Shown: positions 15,480-23,271 of the stretch, one piece after another
How positions within the stretch are numbered: the first letter of the stretch is position 1
Layout of the letters: each line of letters begins with the position of its first letter
Source: Thermoguttaceae bacterium
Lineage (GTDB): Bacteria; Planctomycetota; Planctomycetia; Pirellulales; Thermoguttaceae
Length of the DNA stretch: 53,072 bases
Assembly (NCBI GenBank): GCA_025062105.1
Contig: JANXAQ010000081.1
Span: 1 to 53,072, forward strand
Direction of reading: 5' to 3'
The notes under the pieces: generated by a model
The model's database searches: none
Seen by the model: only the letters and a program-made list of their open reading frames with translations
Told to the model about the DNA's origin: nothing
Translations under genes and position numbers: made by a program

Positions 15480-16496
15480 CTTAAATACCGCAGCCCCGTC
15501 TCTCAAGCCCTTTTCAAACGCGCTCTTAGAAAGGGGACCAACAAGCATTTTGTGGTACAAGCAGAATCGGTAACCACGCCGCCAGGAAAAATTAGCTTCC
15601 GGGTAGATGATCCTAATGCCAATCGCGTGATAAGCACCAATGCGGTCAACGACGGCAATTGGCATCATTTTGTAGCCACCTTTGATGTGGGCGCCGGTAA
15701 CCAAATGAAGCTCTACATTGACGGCGTGCTTCAGGCCACCAATACCCAGGCATCTCCGGCGGCCAATGATAATCCATTTGTCATTGGCGCTCGAGTGGGA
15801 CCTAGTTTCGGGTTTGTCGGCTCCTTGGACGAACTGGCCCTCTGGAACCATCCGCTTACCGAGGCCCACATAATGGCTTTATATCTCAAAAACATCAGCC
15901 CTCTTACTATGCTCCTTCAGCCGATCAGTTACAGCTACACCGGCAGCATTCAACCCTATCCTAGTAGCACCCGGAACGATCCGAATCGAACCAAACTGAC
16001 CGACGGAGTCCTGGGCAGCTCGGCGATCGACGACGGCAAATGGGTGGCCTTCCGAGATCCCCTTGGCTATGGGCAGGATAATGGGTAACCCCAGCCGCAG
16101 ATCGACTTTAATTTAGGATTGTCTGGCTTAGGGATTCACGGATTGGGTGTGTCGGGCATTCAGGTCCAATATCTGCGGCAGGCAGCCTCTGGGATCTTCG
16201 AACCAGATCGTCTTGTACTGGAGTTTTACAGAGACTCGGCCTACACCCAACTGGTGCAGAGTTTTAACATTACAGGGTTTTCTGGTACGGACGGGGTATT
16301 CCACTTGGCTTATGCATTTGCCCCGGTATCCGCAGATTACGCCCGGTTGAAGTTTTACAATGATCAGGAATGGACCTGGCTAGGCGAGGTAATGTTTTTC
16401 GGCAGTGTGCCAGAGCCGAGCACTTGGGCCATGATGGTTTTGGGCGCTCTGGGGTTGGCGGCAGTCCGGCTCTTCCGCGGCCGGGGAAAAAGCTAA
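15480..16496 (+). pseudogene. LamG-domain PEP-CTERM protein gene, 5'-truncated and with an in-frame stop
   Basis: The frame encodes a concanavalin-like LamG domain (DGNWHHFVATFDVGAG, QMKLYIDGVLQATNT, FVGSLDELALWNHPLTEAHI). It then reaches a TAA at 16086-16088 (GYGQDNG-stop). The same frame continues directly after the stop for 136 codons, ending in the sorting signal VPEPSTWAMMVLGALGLAAV plus RLFRGRGKS. The stop is thus a nonsense change within one gene, not a frameshift. The signal peptide and start are missing: the 5' side runs into the IS5 remnant, and the junction lies before about 15480. PEP-CTERM proteins are exported and processed by exosortase; no exosortase gene is in the window. An intact relative would be a surface or extracellular-matrix protein. 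Confidence 0.85.
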
Positions 16497-16767
16497 AATA
16501 AACTAGAATAAAATAAAATAGTCAGCCGGGTGAAGTAGCCTCTGGTTTTGTCTGAGAGTAGGGATTTGTTTTGTTCTTCCTGCAAAAGCAGGAATCTATG
16601 TTTCCCTCATCCAGGCTGAGCTTCGGCCAATCCTCGGCTTTGCGGGCGTAGCTCTGGCCCCATTCTCCTACCCCAAGGGAGGGGTAGTTTATTGACCGGG
16701 CTGAAGCCTTTCCAGGGATCCGACGGGTCAGCAAGGGCTTGGCTGGTAGTGAAGGAAAGGAAAACCG
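16497..16767. other. Spacer with one palindromic repeat
   Basis: TTCCTGCAAAAGCAGGAA at 16577-16594 belongs to the dispersed small-hairpin family. No promoter is clear for the DUF1559 gene. Confidence 0.4.
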
Positions 16768-17889
16768 ATGAAGAACTCTTACCGGCGATGGAAACGGGCG
16801 TTTACCTTGGTAGAACTTCTGGTGGTCATTACGATCATTGGGATATTGATTGCGCTGCTACTACCGGCCGTTCAGGCGGCCAGGGAAGCCGCCCGGCGGG
16901 CACAGTGCCAGAACAATCTCAAACAGATCGGCTTGGCCCTGCACAACTACCACAACACCCATAAAATCTTTCCGCCCAGTTCCATTTGGGTGCCCGAAAC
17001 GGCTGCCAATATCCAGACGGCCAACAACCCCAATCTCCGGGCCAATTGGGTGATTTTAATCTTGCCCTTCCTCGAACAGCAACCTTTGTATGAAAAGTTC
17101 GATCTTAATAAGCCGATTACCGATGATACGGACACCGTAGTCGGCGGTGTGGTGAAAAACAATCGAGTGGCGCGAGGCACGCAGCTATCGGTGATGATGT
17201 GCCCGAGCGATCCGTATAACCGGCAGCCATTTAACGGCTCAGCGAGCAGTTCGACCAGTCAGATGGGCGATGGCTGGGCGCGGGGCAATTATGCGGCTAA
17301 TGCGGCCTTGGGATTTATGTCGGTTACCTGGCATAGTGGGGTTAATGCCGCTGCTTTTTCCACAAGCCAAGGCTGGCAAAGCCCAACCACCCGCGGAGTC
17401 ATGGGTGCCAATACTTCGGTCTCCCTGGAAGAAATTCGGGATGGCTCCAGCAATACGGTCATTGTAGCTGAAATCCGCGCGGGAATTACTGCTTATGATT
17501 CCCGCGGGGTTTGGGCCATGAGCGGCGGTTGTCCCAGTGCGCTGTGGGCCCACGGCTGGATCGGCGACGACTACGGACCGAATAACCGGAACTCTCGAGC
17601 CGACGATGTTGTCGGCTGCCAACATCTTTGGGATCAATTCGGCGGTGAATTCGAGCTGGCCAAAAGAGGAATGCCTTGTTCCTCACCGGGTACACCGGGG
17701 TATCCGAACTTTCAGCAGACGGCCCGCAGTATGCATCCGGGCGGGGTGCATGTCTGCTTGGGCGACGGCAGCGTGCGGTTTATTAGCGATCATATCTGGG
17801 TGCGCCCGAGTGATCCAAACAACTTTTCCACCTGGGATCGGCTAATGCTATCGGCCGACAGCCAACCGCTGACCTCTGACGCCTATTGA
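16768..17889 (+). CDS. DUF1559 protein with type IV pilin-like N-terminus
   Basis: A 373-residue member of the large planctomycete DUF1559 family. The N-terminus RAFTLVELLVVITIIGILIA (residues 10-29) is a prepilin/pseudopilin methylation motif and hydrophobic helix, here with Ala instead of Gly before Phe. The next segment AVQAAREAARRAQCQNNLKQ is the family signature. Near the C-terminus, MHPGGVHVCLGDGSVRFISD is the family's H-x-G...DG motif. An AAGGAAAGG-type ribosome-binding site precedes the ATG. Planctomycetes carry many paralogues of unknown function, thought to be exported through a type II/IV-like machinery. It lies alone downstream of the broken PEP-CTERM gene. Confidence 0.95.
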   Translation: MKNSYRRWKRAFTLVELLVVITIIGILIALLLPAVQAAREAARRAQCQNNLKQIGLALHNYHNTHKIFPPSSIWVPETAANIQTANNPNLRANWVILILPFLEQQPLYEKFDLNKPITDDTDTVVGGVVKNNRVARGTQLSVMMCPSDPYNRQPFNGSASSSTSQMGDGWARGNYAANAALGFMSVTWHSGVNAAAFSTSQGWQSPTTRGVMGANTSVSLEEIRDGSSNTVIVAEIRAGITAYDSRGVWAMSGGCPSALWAHGWIGDDYGPNNRNSRADDVVGCQHLWDQFGGEFELAKRGMPCSSPGTPGYPNFQQTARSMHPGGVHVCLGDGSVRFISDHIWVRPSDPNNFSTWDRLMLSADSQPLTSDAY

Positions 17890-18026
17890 AAGGTTCCTCG
17901 TCCAACAGCACCTCCTGAGGTATTTCCCCTCCTAGCGGACTTAGGTAGGATAGGCAAGGATATCAGAATAGTGGCTGCATCCAGGAGCAGGTATTCACAT
18001 CCCCTGCTTTCCGAACCTGTCGGATA
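17890..18026. other. Spacer after the DUF1559 gene
   Basis: Nothing recognised; no terminator with a U-run is visible. Confidence 0.3.
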
Positions 18027-18154
18027 TGCTATAATGGCAACCACGATTGTATGAGATATGCTATAATAGCACTCACTAATAGTAACTTGCTATAAGGGCA
18101 TTAGGCCTAGCTCCTGGGATACGACTCCTGGGATACCATGGGATATGCTATAAT
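18027..18154 (+). repeat. Degenerate tandem repeats, each carrying an extended -10 promoter motif
   Basis: TGCTATAAT occurs at 18027-18035, 18059-18067 and 18146-18154, with TGCTATAAG at 18088-18096. The spacings are 32, 29 and 58 (twice 29) bases. Three of the motifs sit within GATATGCTATAAT. TGnTATAAT is the extended -10 of sigma-70-type promoters and does not need a good -35 box. The array points rightward to the zinc-ribbon/EF-Tu-like gene, 343 bases beyond. Confidence 0.6.
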
Positions 18155-18497
18155 CGAACTAACTGTTGTAACACTTCAGCCGAGTGGAAGAGAGCGATTT
18201 TGGTGGAGAAGGTAGCCGCCTTATTGTTATGGCGAGGCAAGGGATACTCCAAGGGCACAAAGAAAGAGCAGGATTATGCCTGTTTCCGCAGAGAATGCCT
18301 TGCTTAACTGACGAAAATGTCTTTAGGGTTTTGATGAACTGGATCTTTGCCTTCGCGATCGAGAACAAGATTGGCTTCGCCATTCGGTGGAAGTGTGGGT
18401 AGCTTGTTCGTCCTCCCGCTCCGCACCGTCAAGGAAGTCGGACAGGGGAAGCCAGTTGTTGATTCGTGGGTCCCAAAATACATAGCAGGAGGCGGCC

Positions 18498-18950
18498 ATG
18501 GCCATGACCTGTCCCCGGTGCGGAGCGGGTTTGGATATCACGCTATTTGAGTTTGAGCGAGCGGTCCAGTGTGAGTGCGGCCAATGGGTGGACCTGCACT
18601 CCGGACATCGACGCCGGGCCGAAATCGCACTTTTTCCCATCGGCCAAAAGATTCTATCGGCTTCTCCGGCCAGAGTTCACAAGGAGTCGGTCATGCCTGA
18701 ACAACAGATTGGACGGGTTACCCACTATTTCGGCAACATCCAGGTGGCGGCAATCGAAATTACCCACGGCACTCTCCGGGTCGGCGACACCATCCACATC
18801 AAAGGCCACACAAGCGATTTTACCCAGACAGTCGAATCCATGCAGATTGAGAAGAAACCTGTTCAAGAGGCTATTGCTGGCCAAACCGTCGGTATCAAAG
18901 TCAAAGAACATGCCCGGCCCCATGATGTAGTGTACAAGGTAGAATCATAA
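18498..18950 (+). CDS. Zinc-ribbon plus EF-Tu domain 2-like protein (possible internal start)
   Basis: The 150-residue frame has two parts. Residues 1-40 (CPRCGAGLDI, then CECGQWVDL) look like a small zinc ribbon. From residue 66, MPEQQIGRVTHYFGNIQVAA to the end is the beta-barrel of translation-factor domain 2, known as a stand-alone 'translation elongation factor-like' protein. Both parts have a good ribosome-binding site: AGGAGG before 18498 and AAGGAG 7 bases before the ATG at 18693. The gene may therefore make a fusion, or a full-length and a short 85-residue product. The middle segment (about 41-65) is basic and unremarkable. The function of the stand-alone domain is unknown. Confidence 0.75.
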   Translation: MAMTCPRCGAGLDITLFEFERAVQCECGQWVDLHSGHRRRAEIALFPIGQKILSASPARVHKESVMPEQQIGRVTHYFGNIQVAAIEITHGTLRVGDTIHIKGHTSDFTQTVESMQIEKKPVQEAIAGQTVGIKVKEHARPHDVVYKVES

Positions 18951-19100
18951 GGGAAGTCCTTCTTTTCATTCTCATGCAGGCAGAAATCTTGCAAAAATCT
19001 CTTTCGTCCCGTCAACAGAATGGCTGGGTCGAAGCCAGCGGGTGAGGAAACTAGCCTCCGTCCCTTTCCTAGCTGGAATTCCAACCGGGACTTCCACTAA

Positions 19101-19256
19101 GTGGCTGTCTGGAAATGAAGTGTTACAGGGGAAATCAGCTCAGTAACCTGGATTACCTAGCATCCCGAAAGTGCCTTTTTCCCGTGTTTTGCGTGGGGAG
19201 CCGGTTAATACAGACCCTATCGGGAAACGCCCAAGCCTTGATTTCCAGACAGCCTC
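19101..19256. repeat. Family 2 element with TAA duplication
   Basis: Ends GTGGCTGTCTGGAAAT and ATTTCCAGACAGCCTC, exactly 156 bp. TAA is duplicated at 19098-19100 and 19257-19259. The interior (GGATTACCTAGCATCC) is shared with the 46975 copy. Confidence 0.92.
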
Positions 19257-19337
19257 TAAAGTCTCTGTTTTAGCGAATCTGCCTGTATCTAGAACGGCGA
19301 ATCTCGGGTATCTATGATAAAGTAGCCATCTCAACGT

Positions 19338-19418
19338 GGTCTGGATTCCTGCTTGCGCAGGAACGACACAGGGTTCCGTTCGACTCCGCAGGAATGAGAC
19401 AGGGTTCCGTTTGACTCC
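19338..19418. repeat. Small-hairpin repeat and 31-bp tandem duplication abutting bioD
   Basis: CTGGATTCCTGCTTGCGCAG is a dispersed-hairpin copy. It is followed by two copies of ACAGGGTTCCGTTCGACTCC (the second with T for C), the second ending one base before the bioD ATG. No Shine-Dalgarno sequence is left between. Confidence 0.75.
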
Positions 19419-19419
19419 A

Positions 19420-20115
19420 ATGGTACGAGGACTTTTTATTACTGGTACGGACACTGGTGTGGGGAAGACCTATGTAGGGGCGATGATAGCCAGGCAATTG
19501 GCCGCCGAAGGTCGGAAAGTCGGCGTCTATAAACCGGTTGCCAGCGGTTGTGGGTTGGATGGGGGAAAAATCATTTCCGAGGATGCCTTGTTGCTATGGC
19601 AGTCGGCTGGCGAACCGGGCGATCTGGAGCATGTTTGCCCCCAGCGCTTTTTGGCCCCTTTAGCTCCGCCAGTAGCTGCTCAGGTGGAAGGCCGAAAGGT
19701 GGATCCCCATTTGCTCCGGTCTGGGCTTTCCTATTGGCTGGACCGCTCAGAGATCGTACTGGTCGAAGGCGTAGGCGGACTGTTTTCGCCCATAAGCCAG
19801 GAGGATCTAGTAGCCGATCTAGCCGCCGATCTCGGTTTCCCACTGCTTGTGGTAAGCCAAAATCGCCTGGGCACGATCAACCACACCTTGCTTACCGTTC
19901 GGGCAGCCGAATTGTTTCGAGTGCCGCTCCGCGTGGCAGGCATTGTGCTGAATCATCCTAGCCTGCCGCCGGGAGACGAAAGTTTACAAAGCAATCCGGT
20001 GGAACTGGCCCGATGGTGTCCTGTACCCCTGCTGGCCCAAGTCGGCTACCAGGCTCAGCAGTTTGACCGGTCAGTAGATTGGTTTTCTCTTGCCGCCGAA
20101 CCAGCTCTCCAGTAG
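19420..20115 (+). CDS. bioD: Dethiobiotin synthetase
   Basis: A 231-residue cytoplasmic enzyme that closes the ureido ring of dethiobiotin from 7,8-diaminopelargonate, CO2 and ATP, the penultimate step of biotin synthesis. The N-terminus FITGTDTGVGKT (residues 6-17) is the BioD P-loop. KPVASG (about 37) and VEGVGGLFSPI (about 112) are the other signature segments. The length suits the family. The start at 19420 is the first ATG giving the normal N-terminus; the frame extends 28 codons upstream, but through repeat sequence. No convincing ribosome-binding site is present. No other biotin gene is nearby, so the pathway is scattered. Confidence 0.92.
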   Translation: MVRGLFITGTDTGVGKTYVGAMIARQLAAEGRKVGVYKPVASGCGLDGGKIISEDALLLWQSAGEPGDLEHVCPQRFLAPLAPPVAAQVEGRKVDPHLLRSGLSYWLDRSEIVLVEGVGGLFSPISQEDLVADLAADLGFPLLVVSQNRLGTINHTLLTVRAAELFRVPLRVAGIVLNHPSLPPGDESLQSNPVELARWCPVPLLAQVGYQAQQFDRSVDWFSLAAEPALQ

Positions 20116-20290
20116 CATCTTGGCGGTTAAAAGCCCTGTGGTTTGTTTCAACCCCGCCCCAATGGTCCCGAACTGCCTCTTCAGCAGCATCTTGCTGCTT
20201 AAAAGAACGGCAGGTCCGGGCAGTTCCCGATAGCCAAAATCTGAATTCCCCTCCAGCACCATTCCGCCGGTTAAAAGGGCGGTAGGAGCG
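20110..20290. repeat. Three 72-bp-spaced repeats between convergent genes
   Basis: The segments CAGTAGCATCTTGGCGGTTA, CAGCAGCATCTTGCTGCTTA and CAGCACCATTCCGCCGGTTA begin at 20110, 20182 and 20254, each followed by AAAAG or AAAGG, giving an exact 72-bp period. The first overlaps the bioD stop codon. 72 bp is 24 codons, and a minus-strand frame runs through all three. Confidence 0.7.
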
Positions 20291-20353
20291 AGTAAGGAAG
20301 AATTTAGATCCAGCAGAGGAAGGCAGACCGAAGCACGGCAGCTCCGGATGCTT

Positions 20354-21271
20354 CTATAACTGCACCACCCAGGCCCCAGGGATGAATTGCTGGATGACTA
20401 TTCGGGCTAGGTTCAGCCAGCGCTGGCAATGATCCAAAATCACACTATCCGCTGAGGCCACAATATGGGGACTGGACCAAAGAATCGGATCGGGATTGGC
20501 GACCAGTTCCACCCGCCAGGGCCAGCCATGCTTTTGGGCCGTCTGTTCAATCCATTGCTTCAGCCGACCACTGTTCGAGACTGGCCGATCCAGATACCAG
20601 ACGCATTCGGCCGGGGCCAACTCCGCTAGGGCTTGGCCGATCGTCTCCAAAGCTGGTTCCGTCTCTGCCACTTTGCGAAACGTGCCATGCATGGAGGCCA
20701 TGTCCCGGAAAGTTCCATCCCGTGCATGGAGGATCACTCCGCCGGCCAAGGCCGCTTCCACCGTAGTCAACAGATTATAGCCGTCGATCCAGACTGTTTG
20801 ACCGGCTAACATTCCAGGCCGGATCGCCAAACCCTCTGCCGTATCCGCCTCCGGAATGGCGTCAGATGGCCCCCCAGCATCCAAAAGGCCACCAGGGAGA
20901 ATACCGGCCTCGGAAGCCCTACTACCAGTAAGACCGGTAGCAGCAGGGATAGCAGGCCCGGCAAAAGCCTCCGTAGTTGCCTTCTGGGAATGGGGAGCGG
21001 GTGGTAGATCGGCCTTGGTCAAGCGGACTTCGTGTTCCAATCGGCGTTGCAGTTGGGCTTCGGAACAGGCGCAGCGAGCAACGGCCAACCGTTGCCGGGC
21101 GGTCAGATGATACCGGTCGCCGACCAATTTCAGCGAGGAGACCTCCGCATAACCCCGGCTTGCCAACCAGCATAGATCACTGGTAGCCTCCCGTAGCCGG
21201 TCGAGATGGGCCGGGCTAAATAACTCCGCATCTTCTGGGTGCGGTCCCCGATGCAATCGTCGATCCGGCAT
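20354..21271 (-). CDS. DUF434/DUF5616 domain protein with long linker
   Basis: A 305-residue cytoplasmic protein. Residues about 1-85 are the DUF434 part (HPEDAELFSPAHLDRLREA, YHLTARQRLAVARCACSE). Residues about 158-305 are the DUF5616 part (VWIDGYNLLTTVEAALAG, RDGTFRDMASMHGTFRKV). The function is unknown; Asp/Arg-rich motifs in the C-terminal part suggest an enzyme or nucleic-acid-binding role, which is inference. The linker (about 90-155) is a low-complexity Ala/Gly/Pro/Ser stretch. The ATG at 21271 is preferred to a TTG two codons earlier. It starts 28 bases after purH on the same strand and is probably cotranscribed with it. Confidence 0.8.
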   Translation of the reverse strand: MPDRRLHRGPHPEDAELFSPAHLDRLREATSDLCWLASRGYAEVSSLKLVGDRYHLTARQRLAVARCACSEAQLQRRLEHEVRLTKADLPPAPHSQKATTEAFAGPAIPAATGLTGSRASEAGILPGGLLDAGGPSDAIPEADTAEGLAIRPGMLAGQTVWIDGYNLLTTVEAALAGGVILHARDGTFRDMASMHGTFRKVAETEPALETIGQALAELAPAECVWYLDRPVSNSGRLKQWIEQTAQKHGWPWRVELVANPDPILWSSPHIVASADSVILDHCQRWLNLARIVIQQFIPGAWVVQL

Positions 21272-21299
21272 AGGCAACCCAAGTGGCTACGAAAGATTG

Positions 21300-22868
21300 C
21301 TAGTGTTTGAAGTGGCGGCGTCCGGTGAAGATCATCGGAATGCCGTACTGGTTGCAGGCGTCGATAGCCTGTTGGTCGTTGACCGAACCGCCCGGTTGGA
21401 TGATGGCCGAAATACCCGCTTCGGCAGCCTTCTGGATCGAATCCGGGAATGGGAAGAAGGCATCCGAGGCCAAGACCGCCTCTCGGACCCGGTCGCCGGC
21501 CTTTTTGATAGCGATTTCGGTGGAATCGACCCGGCTCATTTGGCCAGCACCGACGCCTAGAAGCATCCGATCTTTGCAGACCACAATGGCGTTGGACTTT
21601 ACATGCCGGACAATCGCCCAGCCGAAACGCAGATCGACCAATTGTTCGGGGGTGGGCTGGGCCTGGGTAACCACTTTCCATTCCTGTTCCGGGTCAGGCT
21701 GGATATCGGGGTCTTGGACCAGCAAGCCGCCTTCCAGCCACCGATAGGCCCAGGCCGACCTTGGACCAGTCAATGGCCCCACTTTCATCAGTCGGACATT
21801 GGCCTTCCATTTCGGCCGGGTGGTCAAAATCTGGAAGGCTTCCGGCGTAAAATCAGGGGCGACAATGGCTTCGATGAAAAGTCCTGGTTCTGCCAGGACC
21901 TCCGCTGTGGCCGGATCGACCGGTCGGTTCATCCCCAGGACCGATCCGAACGCACTGACTGGATCGCCCGCCAAGGCCTTTCGGCAGGCCTCGGCCAGGC
22001 TGTCGGCACAAGCAGCACCGCATGGATTATTGTGCTTGATGACCGAGACGGCCGGATCAGCAAAGGCTCGTACAATCTCCAAGGCGCTTTCCAGGTCCAG
22101 CAGATTATTGTACGAAAGTTCTTTGCCGTGAAGTTGCTCGGCGGCCACGATGTTGGCGCCTTGGGCTTTGGGTTCGGCATAGAGGGCGGCCCGTTGATGC
22201 GGGTTTTCCCCGTAGCGAAGGATCATCTTCCGGGTATAACTTAGGTTCAAGGTGCCTGGGAAACCGGCTTCGGCAGTCTGACCGGCAAAATAGTCGGCAA
22301 TCACCCGGTCGTACTGGGCGGTGTGGGCGAAGGCCTCGGCAGCCAGCCGCTCCCGAAGCGCCAGACTGGTTCGCCCGTTGGTCTGGATCTCCTCTAAAAT
22401 GGCCGGATATTGCGATGGGTTGGTAGCAACGGTGGTAAATGCATAATTTTTAGCCGCCGCGCGCACTAAGCTGGGGCCACCGATATCAATTTTTTCAATC
22501 GCCTCGGCTCGGGTCACATCAGGCCGGGCCACCGTAGCTTCAAACGGATACAAATTGACCACTACCAACTCAAATGTCAGGATGCCATGCTCCTGGAGAG
22601 CCTTCATGTCTTCGGGGTTGTCGTGTCGGCAGAGGATGCCACCAAAAACCTTCGGATGGAGCGTCTTGAGCCGACCGTCCATCATCTCCGGAAACCCAGT
22701 GTATTGGGAGATATCTTTGACCGGGATTCCCTCAGCTTCCAGGGATTTCCGGGTGCCGCCGGTGCTATAGATTTCCACCCCGGCAGCCGCCAGCCCACGG
22801 GCAAACTCCACCACCCCGGTCTTATCGCTTACGCTGATAATGGCACGACGAATTGGAGGCGATTCCAT
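21300..22868 (-). CDS. purH: Bifunctional AICAR formyltransferase / IMP cyclohydrolase
   Basis: A 522-residue enzyme for the last two steps of purine synthesis: formyl transfer to AICAR and ring closure to IMP. The N-terminal cyclohydrolase domain shows ALISVSDKTG-like RRAIISVSDKTG, STGGT and GRLKTLHPKVFGGIL. The transferase domain has VIKHNNPCGAA with the catalytic Lys-His pair and ends DACNQYGIPMIFTGRRHFKH, the normal C-terminus. AAAGGAG stands 5 bases before the ATG at 22868; a TTG five codons upstream overlaps it. The length is normal and no low-complexity insertion is present, unlike several other enzymes in the window. Confidence 0.97.
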   Translation of the reverse strand: MESPPIRRAIISVSDKTGVVEFARGLAAAGVEIYSTGGTRKSLEAEGIPVKDISQYTGFPEMMDGRLKTLHPKVFGGILCRHDNPEDMKALQEHGILTFELVVVNLYPFEATVARPDVTRAEAIEKIDIGGPSLVRAAAKNYAFTTVATNPSQYPAILEEIQTNGRTSLALRERLAAEAFAHTAQYDRVIADYFAGQTAEAGFPGTLNLSYTRKMILRYGENPHQRAALYAEPKAQGANIVAAEQLHGKELSYNNLLDLESALEIVRAFADPAVSVIKHNNPCGAACADSLAEACRKALAGDPVSAFGSVLGMNRPVDPATAEVLAEPGLFIEAIVAPDFTPEAFQILTTRPKWKANVRLMKVGPLTGPRSAWAYRWLEGGLLVQDPDIQPDPEQEWKVVTQAQPTPEQLVDLRFGWAIVRHVKSNAIVVCKDRMLLGVGAGQMSRVDSTEIAIKKAGDRVREAVLASDAFFPFPDSIQKAAEAGISAIIQPGGSVNDQQAIDACNQYGIPMIFTGRRHFKH

Positions 22869-22912
22869 AGAAACTCCTTTCAAAGAATTTTCGAAGGATT
22901 TAGACCTTCTAA

Positions 22913-23023
22913 GGCTCTGTTGAAAGGTTGTCCGGAGCCTGGAGAGGTTTTGCCCATGCCCGTCGGTTTTGGTGCAGTTTTGGCGGGATCAGGACTCCGA
23001 CAGGAAACGGTTTCAACAGAGCC
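22913..23023. repeat. Family 3 short element with 9-bp flanking duplication
   Basis: Ends GGCTCTGTTGAAAGG and GTTTCAACAGAGCC, 111 bp. ACCTTCTAA is duplicated at 22904-22912 and 23024-23032. It lies 45 bases upstream of the purH start codon, so it may sit between promoter and gene or carry the promoter. Confidence 0.88.
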
Positions 23024-23271
23024 ACCTTCTAACAAAATACGTTTTCCTACCCTCCCCAAACGGGCAGATTGTCTCTCGGAACCATCTGGTTTTTCGTTTT
23101 GTTAAAGGTGCAGAACTTGGGTTTCGCCCTTGTCGAAAAAACATACACTCTGTCTTGCCCTCATCGGAGGGTTAAAGAGCGCAGTCTGACAGACGGCCCA
23201 AGATTCCGGGGAAAATACCCCCCTTCCTCCTCGCCAGAAGGAGGTAAAGGCGTTGATGGGTACTCAGTATT

